The position numbers and the translations under genes are program-made. Shown piece by piece: positions 1 through 6,735 of a stretch of DNA of 9,390 nucleotides. Position 1 is the stretch's first letter. Each line of letters starts with the position of its first letter. Below the pieces are notes generated by a model, which saw only the letters and a program-made list of their open reading frames with translations, was not told the DNA's origin and ran no database searches. Location of the stretch: positions 1 through 9,390 of the forward strand of contig CAMFLD010000079.1 of assembly GCA_945957245.1 (NCBI GenBank). Direction: 5' to 3'. This DNA comes from an uncultured Flavobacterium sp. GTDB taxonomy: Bacteria > Bacteroidota > Bacteroidia > Flavobacteriales > Flavobacteriaceae.

Positions 1-695
1 GTTTTACCCATACCGGGACGTGCAGCAATAATAATCAAATCAGACGGTTGCCAACCTGATGTCACTTTATCCAGTTTGTCGAATCCGGTTGGAATTCCAC
101 TAAGTCCTTCTTTATTGGCAATTTCCTCGATTCGTTTTTTGGCTTGGATTACTAAACTTTGTGCTGTTTCAGAGCTACGTTTGATGTTACCTTGAGTTAC
201 TTCGTATAATTTGGACTCGGCTTTATCCAACAAATCGAATACATCGGTAGTTTCATCGTAAGATTCCTCAATAATTTCAGAGGATATTTTGATAAGACTA
301 CGTTGGATATATTTCTGCAATATGATTCTTGAATGAAACTCGATATGCGCTGAAGATGATATTTTTTGCGTAAGCTGGATTAGGTAAAAATCGCCTCCGG
401 CTATATCTAATTTTCCATTCTTTTTTAACTGGGCCGAAACTGTTAATAAGTCAATAGGCTGTGAATCTGTGAATAACTGAAAAATTGCTTCAAAAATGTG
501 TTTGTGCGCTTCTTTGTAGAATGCATCGGGCTGAAGAATATCAATCACCTCATCAACCCCTTTTTTATCAATCATCATGGCACCCAATACGGCCTCTTCC
601 AAATCGAGAACCTGCGGTGGCAGCTTGCCTTTTTCTAGGTTAATGATGGTAGTTTTATCTACTTTAACAGGGTTTATATTTCTGATATTTTCCAT
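1..695 (-). CDS. dnaB: Replicative DNA helicase DnaB, N-terminal part (cut by window edge)
   Basis: An open frame runs from the ATG at 695 to the left edge without a stop, giving 231 complete residues. It begins MENIRNINPVKVDK and contains LEEAVLGAMMID and a PDAFYKEAHKHIFEAI stretch, typical of the DnaB N-terminal helical domain that builds the trimeric collar and contacts primase. The linker region (KAESKLYEVTQ) follows, then GIPTGFDKLDKVTSGWQPSD and IIIAARPGMGK, the start of the RecA-like ATPase domain. The window ends inside the threonine codon of the Walker A motif, so about half of the usual protein of roughly 500 residues is missing. DnaB is the hexameric helicase that unwinds DNA at the replication fork. 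The start is supported by an in-frame ATG just ahead of the conserved region. accA lies upstream on the same strand but is separated by a terminator. A poor -7-like element (TACTTTCG, 707 to 700) lies almost on the start codon. The identification is secure. Confidence 0.96.
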   Translation of the reverse strand, partial: MENIRNINPVKVDKTTIINLEKGKLPPQVLDLEEAVLGAMMIDKKGVDEVIDILQPDAFYKEAHKHIFEAIFQLFTDSQPIDLLTVSAQLKKNGKLDIAGGDFYLIQLTQKISSSAHIEFHSRIILQKYIQRSLIKISSEIIEESYDETTDVFDLLDKAESKLYEVTQGNIKRSSETAQSLVIQAKKRIEEIANKEGLSGIPTGFDKLDKVTSGWQPSDLIIIAARPGMGK

Positions 696-780
696 ATAGC
701 GAAAGTAACAATTCTGCTACTTTTTTTAGTATTGAGTTATTCAATGATTATGTTTATAAATTTCTTTTTTTTGTTGAAAA

Positions 781-816
781 CCAAAAAAAAATCCGAAACT
801 GTTGGGCTTCGGATTT
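781..816 (-). terminator. Rho-independent terminator of accA
   Basis: A perfect 9-bp stem, AAATCCGAA at 789-797 with TTCGGATTT at 808-816, encloses a 10-base loop. Read on the minus strand, the hairpin follows the accA stop by about 20 bases and runs into a T tract (the A run at 783-790). It separates accA transcription from dnaB. Read on the plus strand it has no T tract, so it looks one-directional. Confidence 0.88.
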
Positions 817-835
817 AGATATAATTTGTAAGAAT

Positions 836-1789
836 TTATTCTTTGTATTCGCCCATTTTACTGTATTTATCCATCCTTTGAGCGATTAACTCATCTGTTG
901 ATAAATCTTTAAGTTCATTAAAGGCTTTCATGATATATTGTTCCACTGTTTTAAATGCAGTTGGTTTATCATAATGTGCTCCTCCCAGTGGTTCCGGAAT
1001 GACGTCATCTACTAATTTCATTTTTTTCATGTCAGACGAAGTCAGTTTAAGTGCTTCTGCAGCCTGCTCTTTATACTCCCAGCTTTTCCATAAAATGGAA
1101 GAACATGATTCAGGAGAGATTACAGAGTACCATGTGTTTTCCATCATTAGTACACGGTCACCAACTCCAATTCCTAAGGCTCCGCCTGAAGCTCCTTCTC
1201 CAATAATAACACATATAATTGGCACTTTCAGACGAACCATTTCAAGAATGTTTCTGGCAATGGCTTCTCCTTGTCCACGCTCTTCTGCTTCCAGACCGGG
1301 ATATGCTCCGGGAGTGTCAATAAGTGTTACCACCGGAATGTTAAATTTTTCGGCCATTTTCATAAGACGTAATGCTTTTCGGTAACCTTCAGGGCTGGCC
1401 ATACCGAAATTACGAAGTTGACGCATTTTGGTGTTAATCCCTTTTTGCTGACCAATGAGCATAAAAGATTGTCCGTCAATCTGACCTAAACCACCTACCA
1501 TAGCTTTGTCATCCTTGAAGTTTCTGTCTCCAAAAAGTTCCAAAAAAGTACCTTTAGTCAGGTTTGCAATATGTTCTAGGGTGTAAGGTCTGTTAGGATG
1601 CCTTGACAATTGTACACGCTGCCAGGCAGTAAGGTTTTTGTAGATATTTCTTTTGGTTTCCTCTAATTTTTTTTCAATTTGTTTACAGGTAGCAGTAACA
1701 TCTACATTAGATTCGGCACCAATTATTTGGCATTTATCGAGTTGATCTTCTAATTCTTTGATTGGAAGTTCAAAATCTAAATATTCCAT
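836..1789 (-). CDS. accA: Acetyl-CoA carboxylase carboxyltransferase subunit alpha
   Basis: This 317-residue protein has the usual length for bacterial AccA. With AccD it forms the carboxyltransferase that moves CO2 from carboxybiotin to acetyl-CoA, giving malonyl-CoA for fatty acid synthesis in the cytoplasm. Visible features are an N-terminal helical region (about 1-60), the family stretch HPNRPYTLEHI (64-74), LFGDRNFKDDKAMVGG (85-100), DTPGAYPGLEAEERGQ (158-173), the glycine-rich crotonase-fold loop GEGASGGALGIG (197-208), which forms the oxyanion hole, and ISPESCSSILWK (224-235). All blocks are intact. The ATG at 1789 follows a short leader that contains a Bacteroidota-type -7 motif. The gene is probably transcribed alone: there is a hairpin after its stop, and an 88-base gap lies between it and the transporter gene upstream. 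accD is not in the window. Recognition is firm. Confidence 0.98.
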   Translation of the reverse strand: MEYLDFELPIKELEDQLDKCQIIGAESNVDVTATCKQIEKKLEETKRNIYKNLTAWQRVQLSRHPNRPYTLEHIANLTKGTFLELFGDRNFKDDKAMVGGLGQIDGQSFMLIGQQKGINTKMRQLRNFGMASPEGYRKALRLMKMAEKFNIPVVTLIDTPGAYPGLEAEERGQGEAIARNILEMVRLKVPIICVIIGEGASGGALGIGVGDRVLMMENTWYSVISPESCSSILWKSWEYKEQAAEALKLTSSDMKKMKLVDDVIPEPLGGAHYDKPTAFKTVEQYIMKAFNELKDLSTDELIAQRMDKYSKMGEYKE

Positions 1790-1817
1790 AGGGTTATCTT
1801 TTTGTATAAACGAATAG

Positions 1818-1849
1818 CAAATATAAAATTTTAAATCGTGAAAAATTAC
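1818..1849 (-). promoter_or_regulatory. Candidate accA promoter
   Basis: On the minus strand TATATTTG (1825 to 1818) matches the Bacteroidota -7 consensus TAnnTTTG exactly, 28 bases ahead of the accA ATG. A T-rich stretch around 1846-1841 could serve as a weak -33 box, but no clean TTTG is present there. The call rests on the -7 match and position only. Confidence 0.45.
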
Positions 1850-1877
1850 ACTTTTCTCAGATTAATTATAACTCACT

Positions 1878-2759
1878 TTAGTTCAATTTTTTACGGGATT
1901 TGATTATTCCATTTAGAATAACGGTAAACAGAATAATACAGGCTCCGATGTAGAATTCGAAGCTCATTTTTTCTTTATCTTCAAAAATCAGAACCGCCAG
2001 AATGATTCCGTATATGGGTTCCAGGTTAATGGTAAGCATTACTGTATAAGGACTCAGGTATTTCATAACCGTTGTAGAAGCTATAAAAGCATAAGCGGTA
2101 CATACGGAACTAAGTATCATAAGATAGATGAAGTCGCTTGAAGAAAGCCGGAAAAAATCACTGGAAAAATTTTGAGTGACCAATAATAAAACCGAAAAGA
2201 AAATTACTCCTCCGGTAAGTTCGTAAAATGATATGACTGCAGCCTCATGTGATTTCACCAATTTGCTATTAATAACTGCAAACAAAGCGGAAAGAAATGC
2301 CGAACTCAAAGCGGTAAGTATTCCCCAAAAATAATTGCCTTCAACATTAAAGATAATATACAGCCCGACAACGACGAGCAGTCCGAAGAAAACTTCATAG
2401 TACACAATCTTTTTTCCATACAAAATGGGTTCGAGCAAAGAAGCGAATAAAGCACCGGTAGAAAGGCAGGCTAAAGTGATGGAGATATTAGAAATCTTAA
2501 TGGCATGGAAAAAGGTAAACCAATGCATGGCTATGATAAATCCTGAAAAAAAGAACTGCAGGAAGGTTTTGAGTGTTATCCTGACAGATTGCTTCTTAAA
2601 GAATATATATATTGCTATAAATCCAACGGCAAAAATCATTCTGAACCAAACCAGCGGTAAAGCTTCAAGAGAAATCAGCGCTCCTAAAATGGCGGTAAAT
2701 CCCCAAATGAATACAATCAGATGAAGATGCAGATAGCTTTTCAGGTTATCGTTTGGCAT
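1878..2759 (-). CDS. EamA/DMT-family transporter (10-TM drug/metabolite exporter)
   Basis: This 293-residue, very hydrophobic protein has the layout of a DMT-superfamily permease: two EamA repeats of about five membrane helices each (roughly 14-138 and 146-285). The repeat hallmark is visible in both halves, SLLEPILYGKK (108-117) and NLEPIYGIILA (245-255), each followed by a helix and a short charged loop. The N-terminal stretch IWGFTAILGALISLEALPLVWFR fits the first two helices. It ends in a basic tail (KSRKKLN), as expected for a cytoplasmic C terminus. The family exports or takes up small metabolites such as amino acids and nucleosides, and the substrate cannot be read from sequence. The ATG lies 14 bases inside the end of the permease gene upstream, so the two are probably co-transcribed and may be translationally coupled, but a functional link is not shown. 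Confidence 0.92.
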   Translation of the reverse strand: MPNDNLKSYLHLHLIVFIWGFTAILGALISLEALPLVWFRMIFAVGFIAIYIFFKKQSVRITLKTFLQFFFSGFIIAMHWFTFFHAIKISNISITLACLSTGALFASLLEPILYGKKIVYYEVFFGLLVVVGLYIIFNVEGNYFWGILTALSSAFLSALFAVINSKLVKSHEAAVISFYELTGGVIFFSVLLLVTQNFSSDFFRLSSSDFIYLMILSSVCTAYAFIASTTVMKYLSPYTVMLTINLEPIYGIILAVLIFEDKEKMSFEFYIGACIILFTVILNGIIKSRKKLN

Positions 2760-3834
2760 TTTTCAGAAGATAAATAGCCAGAATACCAAAAACAATATTT
2801 GGTGTCCAGACGGCGAGTAATGGTGGGGCTGATGATTTTTCGGCCAGTACTCCAAATACCTTATCCAAGAAGACAAAAGCAAACGCCAGAATGATACCAA
2901 TGGCAAGATTGACCCCCATTCCACCACGGCGTTTCATAGAGGAAACCGCTACTGCTATAATGGTTAATATAAATGCCGAAACCGGAATACTGTATTTCTT
3001 ATAAAGCACAACCAAATAAACATTGATATTTGATGATCCACGTGCTTTTTCCTTATCAATAAACCTATTGAGTTCATTCAGAGGCAATGTTTCGGCTATA
3101 TAAACTACCGGAGCCAAATCTTCTAGATCGAATTTGAAAATCGTATCCTTCTTCTGCCCTGCTTCTATAATATCACCAAACTTACCTACTTTCCTTTTAC
3201 TGTAATTGAATAGCGTATAAGTACTGTCTTTGGGGTTCCATTTAATCCTGCTGGCTATGAGTTTATATTTGAGTTTATCGCCTTCAAATTTCTCCATGGA
3301 AAAATTAAATGCCATTTGGGAAATGTCATTGAAGCTGCTTACGAAAATATACTCGTCTTTGCTAATCTGACGGAATACATTAGAACTTTCCCGCATGTCT
3401 TCCCGACCTCCACTGGTAAGGTAGATATACCTAAAGTTCTTGAATCCGGCACTGGCATTAGGAACCAGGAAGATAGTCATTACCAAAGCAAAAAGCGATA
3501 CTATGGTTGCACCAATTATGTAGGGGCGTAAAAATCGTGTAAACGAAATACCGGAGCTTAATATGGCTATGATTTCAGTATTATTGGCTAGTTTAGAAGT
3601 AAACCATATTACTGAAAGGAAAAGAAATATTGGAAACAGCAGATTGGCAAAATAAATGGTAAAATCAAGGTAATAACGGGCTATTTTATCAAAAGGCACC
3701 TGATTTTCAATCATCTTATTGACTTTTTCAGATACGTCAATTACGATACCAATCGGTATGAACATAAGAAGCATTACGATGAATGTCCCTAAATAACGTT
3801 TGAGTATGTATTTGTCAATTATTTTTAGCATCAT
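2746..3834 (-). CDS. LptF/LptG-family permease (YjgP/YjgQ), lipopolysaccharide export
   Basis: This 362-residue inner-membrane protein has the LptF/LptG plan. Three N-terminal helices lie at about 14-35, 56-80 and 103-125, then a periplasmic beta-jellyroll region (about 126-275), then three C-terminal helices at about 281-298, 308-331 and 337-357. Family blocks are the N-terminal KIIDKYILKRYLGTF, the cytoplasmic-side ANNTEIIAILSSGIS (83-97), which contacts the ATPase, and MKRRGGMGVNLAIGI (300-314). In enterobacteria LptF and LptG pair with the LptB ATPase to extract lipopolysaccharide from the inner membrane and pass it to LptC and LptA. Only one permease is present here, and the sequence does not say whether it is the LptF- or LptG-like one. 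Two consecutive ATG codons (3834 and 3831) could start it. It follows tgt by 73 bases and overlaps the transporter gene by 14. Family assignment is secure. Confidence 0.93.
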   Translation of the reverse strand: MMLKIIDKYILKRYLGTFIVMLLMFIPIGIVIDVSEKVNKMIENQVPFDKIARYYLDFTIYFANLLFPIFLFLSVIWFTSKLANNTEIIAILSSGISFTRFLRPYIIGATIVSLFALVMTIFLVPNASAGFKNFRYIYLTSGGREDMRESSNVFRQISKDEYIFVSSFNDISQMAFNFSMEKFEGDKLKYKLIASRIKWNPKDSTYTLFNYSKRKVGKFGDIIEAGQKKDTIFKFDLEDLAPVVYIAETLPLNELNRFIDKEKARGSSNINVYLVVLYKKYSIPVSAFILTIIAVAVSSMKRRGGMGVNLAIGIILAFAFVFLDKVFGVLAEKSSAPPLLAVWTPNIVFGILAIYLLKNAKR

Positions 3835-3838
3835 TAAG

Positions 3839-3899
3839 TCTTAAGTCTAAACTCCAAAGTCAGGCAATAATGCTTTTGACTTTAGACATTTGACTTTCA
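3839..3899. repeat. Degenerate GTCTAAA/GACTTTAGAC intergenic repeat patch
   Basis: The 73-base gap between tgt and the permease gene is almost filled by short related words in both orientations: AAGTC, GTCTAAA (3845-3851) and AAAGTCA (3856-3862) on one side, then TGACTTTAGAC (3878-3888) and TGACTTT (3891-3897) on the other. AAAGTCA and TGACTTT can pair as a 7-bp stem around a 15-base loop. There is no T tract of the kind a terminator needs. I see no coding potential here. Confidence 0.6.
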
Positions 3900-3907
3900 A
3901 TTAGTAA

Positions 3908-5038
3908 TTATAATCTTTGGCTCATATTTTTAACCATCATATCTTTCCATGTTCTGAAATCTCCCGCTAAGATATGTTTTCTGGCTTCACGAACCAACCA
4001 CATATAGAATCCTAAATTATGTATGGTCGCAATTTGTTTCCCTAAATACTCATTTGCAGCAAACAAATGACGTAAATAGGCTTTTGTATATTCGGTATCA
4101 ACAAAGGTGTGTCCCATTTCATCAATTGGGGAAAAATCAGCTTCCCATTTTTTATTTTTGATGTTAATGGTTCCGTTTGCAGTAAATAACATTCCGTTTC
4201 GGGCATTACGGGTTGGCATTACACAATCAAACATATCAATTCCCAGAGCTATATTTTCAAGGATATTGATTGGTGTTCCAACTCCCATCAAATATCTTGG
4301 TTTGTCTTTCGGAAGGATTTCACACACTACCTCTGTCATCGCATACATTTCTTCGGCCGGCTCTCCTACTGACAGTCCTCCGATAGCATTTCCCTGTTGG
4401 CCTGCATTTGCAATATATTCTGCCGACTGCCTGCGTAGGTCTTTATAAGTGCTTCCCTGTACTATCGGGAAGAATGCCTGCTCATAACCATACTTTACAG
4501 GAGTTTTTTCTAAATGAGCTATACATCGATCAAGCCAACGGTGGGTCATGTGCATGCTTCGGGTAGCATATCTATAATCACATGGATATGGCGTGCATTC
4601 ATCAAAAGCCATAATAATATCAGCCCCTATACTACGTTGGATTTCCATTACATTTTCGGGCGTAAAAAAGTGATACGAACCGTCTATGTGCGATTTGAAT
4701 TTCACTCCTTCTTCCTTTATTTTTCGATTAGCAGAAAGCGAATACACCTGATATCCTCCACTATCGGTAAGGATATTTCGGTCCCAGTTCATGAACTTAT
4801 GCAAACCGCCTGCTTTTTCAAGTATATCAGTCTGTGGACGAAGGTAAAGGTGGTATGTATTTCCAAGGATAATATCCGGATTGATTTCTTCTTTTAACTC
4901 ACGTTGGTGAACTCCTTTTACAGAAGCTACTGTACCAACAGGCATGAATATTGGAGTTTCAATAACACCGTGGTCTAAAGTTATACTCCCGGCACGTGCT
5001 TTTGAATTGGGATCATTTGCTAATAAATCAAATTTCAT
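3908..5038 (-). CDS. tgt: tRNA-guanine (queuine) transglycosylase Tgt, lacking the zinc-site cysteines
   Basis: This 376-residue TIM-barrel enzyme has the usual Tgt length. Bacterial Tgt swaps guanine at position 34 of GUN-anticodon tRNAs (Tyr, His, Asn, Asp) for preQ1, leading to queuosine. Active-site blocks are complete: DSGGYQVYS (92-100, general acid/base Asp92), MAFDECTPY (143-151, base-binding Asp146), IVQGS (192-196), GGLSVGE (220-226), GVGTP (252-256) and FDCVMPTRNARNG (270-282, nucleophile Asp271). The C-terminal zinc site is unusual. The standard C-x-C-x2-C ligands align with Gly309, Thr311 and Asp314 in DEMGHTFVDTEY, while the fourth ligand, His340 in TIHNL, is kept. The rest of the domain (YLRHLFAANEYLG) is conserved, so this is not a broken gene. 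It probably heads an operon with the downstream permease and transporter genes. Identity is secure. Confidence 0.97.
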   Translation of the reverse strand: MKFDLLANDPNSKARAGSITLDHGVIETPIFMPVGTVASVKGVHQRELKEEINPDIILGNTYHLYLRPQTDILEKAGGLHKFMNWDRNILTDSGGYQVYSLSANRKIKEEGVKFKSHIDGSYHFFTPENVMEIQRSIGADIIMAFDECTPYPCDYRYATRSMHMTHRWLDRCIAHLEKTPVKYGYEQAFFPIVQGSTYKDLRRQSAEYIANAGQQGNAIGGLSVGEPAEEMYAMTEVVCEILPKDKPRYLMGVGTPINILENIALGIDMFDCVMPTRNARNGMLFTANGTINIKNKKWEADFSPIDEMGHTFVDTEYTKAYLRHLFAANEYLGKQIATIHNLGFYMWLVREARKHILAGDFRTWKDMMVKNMSQRL

Positions 5039-5059
5039 CGGTCTTCTTTAATCAGTGGG

Positions 5060-5067
5060 CAAAGATA
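5060..5067 (-). promoter_or_regulatory. Candidate -7 element of tgt
   Basis: TATCTTTG on the minus strand (5067 to 5060) is an exact match to the Bacteroidota -7 motif TAnnTTTG, 21 bases ahead of the tgt ATG. No TTTG or TTG sits at the expected -33 distance; the only nearby one, in TTGACA (5080-5075), is too close. The upstream side is occupied by an ATTGTGA-like repeat. Confidence 0.45.
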
Positions 5068-5070
5068 AAA

Positions 5071-5104
5071 GAATTGTCAATTGCGGATTGTGAATTGTGA
5101 ATTT
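5071..5104. repeat. Degenerate GAATTGT/GGATTGT tandem words upstream of tgt
   Basis: Related short words follow one another: GAATTGT (5071-5077), CAATTG, GGATTGT, GAATTGT (5092-5098) and GAATTT. The patch directly abuts the tgt -7 element and covers the place where a -33 box would be. It does not code for anything recognisable. It is imperfect and short, so I call it a simple degenerate repeat only. Confidence 0.5.
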
Positions 5105-5160
5105 ATTTAACAAATGAAGTCATTCGATGCACCACAGTGTTTTTGAAAAGGGAAGTAATA

Positions 5161-5205
5161 ATTAAAAAAGGAAGAAGGCATTTTAAAACTTCATGCCTTA
5201 CTTCC
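5161..5205 (-). terminator. Rho-independent terminator of the response regulator gene
   Basis: A long stem, GGAAGAAGGCAT (5170-5181) with ATGCCTTACTTCC (5193-5205), pairs over 12 bp with one bulged A at 5200 and an 11-base loop. On the minus strand it is followed by TTTTTTAAT (complement of 5161-5169). It lies about 30 bases after the response regulator stop and before tgt, so the two genes are likely separate transcription units. Confidence 0.85.
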
Positions 5206-5235
5206 GTTAAATTTTACAGAAAATAAACAATAAAA

Positions 5236-5640
5236 TTACTTGACTGTTTTCTCTCTCTCAAATACTTTCTTGAGTACTTCGTCAATATTGTCTCTGAACT
5301 CTCTGAAGTTGTGCCTTTTTACAAGACAGGAAACTCCCATGTCAGCACAATACTGAAGCAATTTTTTAGGATAAGCTCCAGAAACCATTACTACCGGTAT
5401 ATCCTTAATATCATCAGATTTTTTGATGATTTCCAATATTTCCTCTCCATTGAGTACAGGCATGTGGATATCCAAGAAGATAACATCCGGTTTAGCCGCT
5501 TGGATTTCCAGTACCAGCAGCATTTTTCGTCCATCAGAAAAAACCTTTACCTCATGGCCCAATTCTTCTGTAATTTCTTTGAAAAATCCCAGATCTTCCT
5601 GATCATCATCTAAATAGTAAATTGTTTTCTTCTTTTTCAT
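5236..5640 (-). CDS. Single-domain response regulator (CheY-like receiver), orphan
   Basis: This 134-residue protein is one receiver domain with no output domain. Receiver landmarks are YYLDDDQED (8-16, acidic pocket Asp11/Asp12), VIFLDIHMP (53-61, phosphoacceptor Asp57), VMVSGA (84-89, switch Ser87) and LVKRHN (106-111, conserved Lys108). The Lys-Pro pair usual at the last site is Lys-Arg here. The family takes a phosphoryl group from a histidine kinase and acts by protein contact, for example on a phosphorelay protein, enzyme or flagellar part. No kinase, phosphotransfer or effector gene lies beside it, so the partner is unknown. It has its own terminator, and no clear TAnnTTTG promoter is seen in the 232-base gap shared with the divergent transketolase operon. 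The ATG at 5640 begins MKKKKTIYYL, the expected start of the first beta strand. The fold assignment is secure and the role is not. Confidence 0.93.
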   Translation of the reverse strand: MKKKKTIYYLDDDQEDLGFFKEITEELGHEVKVFSDGRKMLLVLEIQAAKPDVIFLDIHMPVLNGEEILEIIKKSDDIKDIPVVMVSGAYPKKLLQYCADMGVSCLVKRHNFREFRDNIDEVLKKVFEREKTVK

Positions 5641-5813
5641 AGTGTAGGTATTTTTGATAAGGGCAAGTTAGAATAATATATTGGCCGGAAAATTATAAAA
5701 TATTGGTAAATTCTTATATAATTCTTTTGATTTATCGTTGAAAAGCATCAAATCATACATAAATTGAGACAAAAACTACAAATCGTCATTATTGATAACT
5801 AATTAATAAAACC

Positions 5814-5845
5814 TTTGCCAATGGTAAAAAATAGGATTACTTTTG
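5814..5845 (+). promoter_or_regulatory. Promoter of the transketolase operon
   Basis: TTTG at 5814-5817 and TACTTTTG at 5838-5845 are separated by 20 bases. This is a good fit to the Bacteroidota sigma-A promoter (TTG or TTTG, about 17-23 bases, TAnnTTTG). Transcription would begin near 5850, leaving a leader of about 20 bases before the ATG at 5873. It is the clearest promoter in the window. Confidence 0.65.
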
Positions 5846-5872
5846 ACAGCGTCTAATTTTTAACTACAAATA

Positions 5873-6724
5873 ATGTCTGACACACAACATTTAACGGATT
5901 TTTCCACACAGGTCAGAAGAGATATTCTTCGAATGGTACACGCAGTAAACTCAGGTCATCCGGGAGGTTCACTGGGTTGTACTGAATTTTTTACGGTACT
6001 TTACCAACATTTAATGGATAGAAAACCAGGATTCAATATGGATGGAATAGGTGAAGATTTGTTTTTCCTTTCCAATGGACACATATCACCGGTATTTTAC
6101 AGCGTACTGGCTCGCAGTGGTTATTTTCCAATTTCAGAACTGGCAACATTCAGAAAACTGAATTCCCGTTTGCAGGGGCACCCTACTACACATGAAGGTT
6201 TACCCGGAGTGCGTATGGCCTCGGGCTCACTGGGACAGGGAATGTCAGTAGCTATAGGTGCCGCACTAGCTAAGAAACTGAATCAGGACAACTATTTGAT
6301 TTATTCCCTTCATGGAGATGGAGAGTTACAGGAAGGCCAAAACTGGGAGGCCATCATGTATGCATCTGCCAAAAAAGTAGACAATCTAATTGCTACAGTA
6401 GATTTGAATGGTCAGCAGATTGACGGTCCAACAGATGAAGTTTTAAGCCTTGGAAATCTTAAAGCCAAGTTTGAAGCTTTTGACTGGGATGTATTGGAAA
6501 TTAAAGAAGGAAATAACATTGAAGCCATTATCAAAGGAATGGAGGAAGCAAAAGACAGAACCGGAAAAGGAAAACCGGTGTGCGTATTACTCCATACTAT
6601 TATGGGACATGGTGTTGACTTTATGATGCATACCCATGCATGGCACGGCAAAGCTCCCAATGATGAGCAATTGGCTATCGGATTAGCACAAAACAGCAAT
6701 ACCGGAAGTGAGTCTGACTATTAA
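5873..6724 (+). CDS. Transketolase, N-terminal (thiamine diphosphate/Mg-binding) subunit
   Basis: This 283-residue protein corresponds to the N-terminal half of transketolase, encoded separately from the C-terminal half. It carries the thiamine diphosphate domain: VNSGHPGGSLGCTEF (25-39), FLSNGHISPVFY (65-76), QGHPTTHEGLPGVRMASGSLGQG (101-123), and the metal/cofactor motif beginning HGDGELQEGQNWEA (147-160) and ending at DLNGQQIDG (177-185), with Asp149 and Asn179 as likely Mg ligands. GHGVDFMM and HAWHGKAPN near the end also match. Transketolase moves two-carbon ketol units between sugar phosphates in the non-oxidative pentose phosphate pathway, in the cytoplasm. The next gene begins 11 bases after the stop and supplies the other half, so the active enzyme is probably a complex of the two. 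The start at 5873 follows the A-rich leader TACAAATA. Identity is firm; the sugar substrates are inferred. Confidence 0.95.
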   Translation: MSDTQHLTDFSTQVRRDILRMVHAVNSGHPGGSLGCTEFFTVLYQHLMDRKPGFNMDGIGEDLFFLSNGHISPVFYSVLARSGYFPISELATFRKLNSRLQGHPTTHEGLPGVRMASGSLGQGMSVAIGAALAKKLNQDNYLIYSLHGDGELQEGQNWEAIMYASAKKVDNLIATVDLNGQQIDGPTDEVLSLGNLKAKFEAFDWDVLEIKEGNNIEAIIKGMEEAKDRTGKGKPVCVLLHTIMGHGVDFMMHTHAWHGKAPNDEQLAIGLAQNSNTGSESDY

Positions 6725-6735
6725 TTTGAATCTAC

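Noticed and set aside
1..695. Possible intein or unusual insertion in dnaB
   Set aside because: The visible N-terminal part is continuous and normal up to the Walker A motif. The usual insertion sites lie beyond the window edge and cannot be judged.
731..745. Inverted repeat ATTGA-GTTAT-TCAAT upstream of dnaB
   Set aside because: The 5-bp AT-rich arms are too short to separate from chance in this AT-rich gap, and no promoter element is properly spaced to it.
2425..2724. Plus-strand open frame opposite the EamA transporter
   Set aside because: It lies wholly inside a well-supported minus-strand gene, has no recognisable domain, and mirrors codons of the real frame. The same holds for the other antisense frames in accA, tgt, transketolase and the lipoprotein gene.
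5641..5872. Small RNA or riboswitch in the 232-base gap between the response regulator and transketolase genes
   Set aside because: The gap is AT-rich with no strong hairpin or conserved aptamer pattern that I can see, and its right end is explained by the transketolase promoter.
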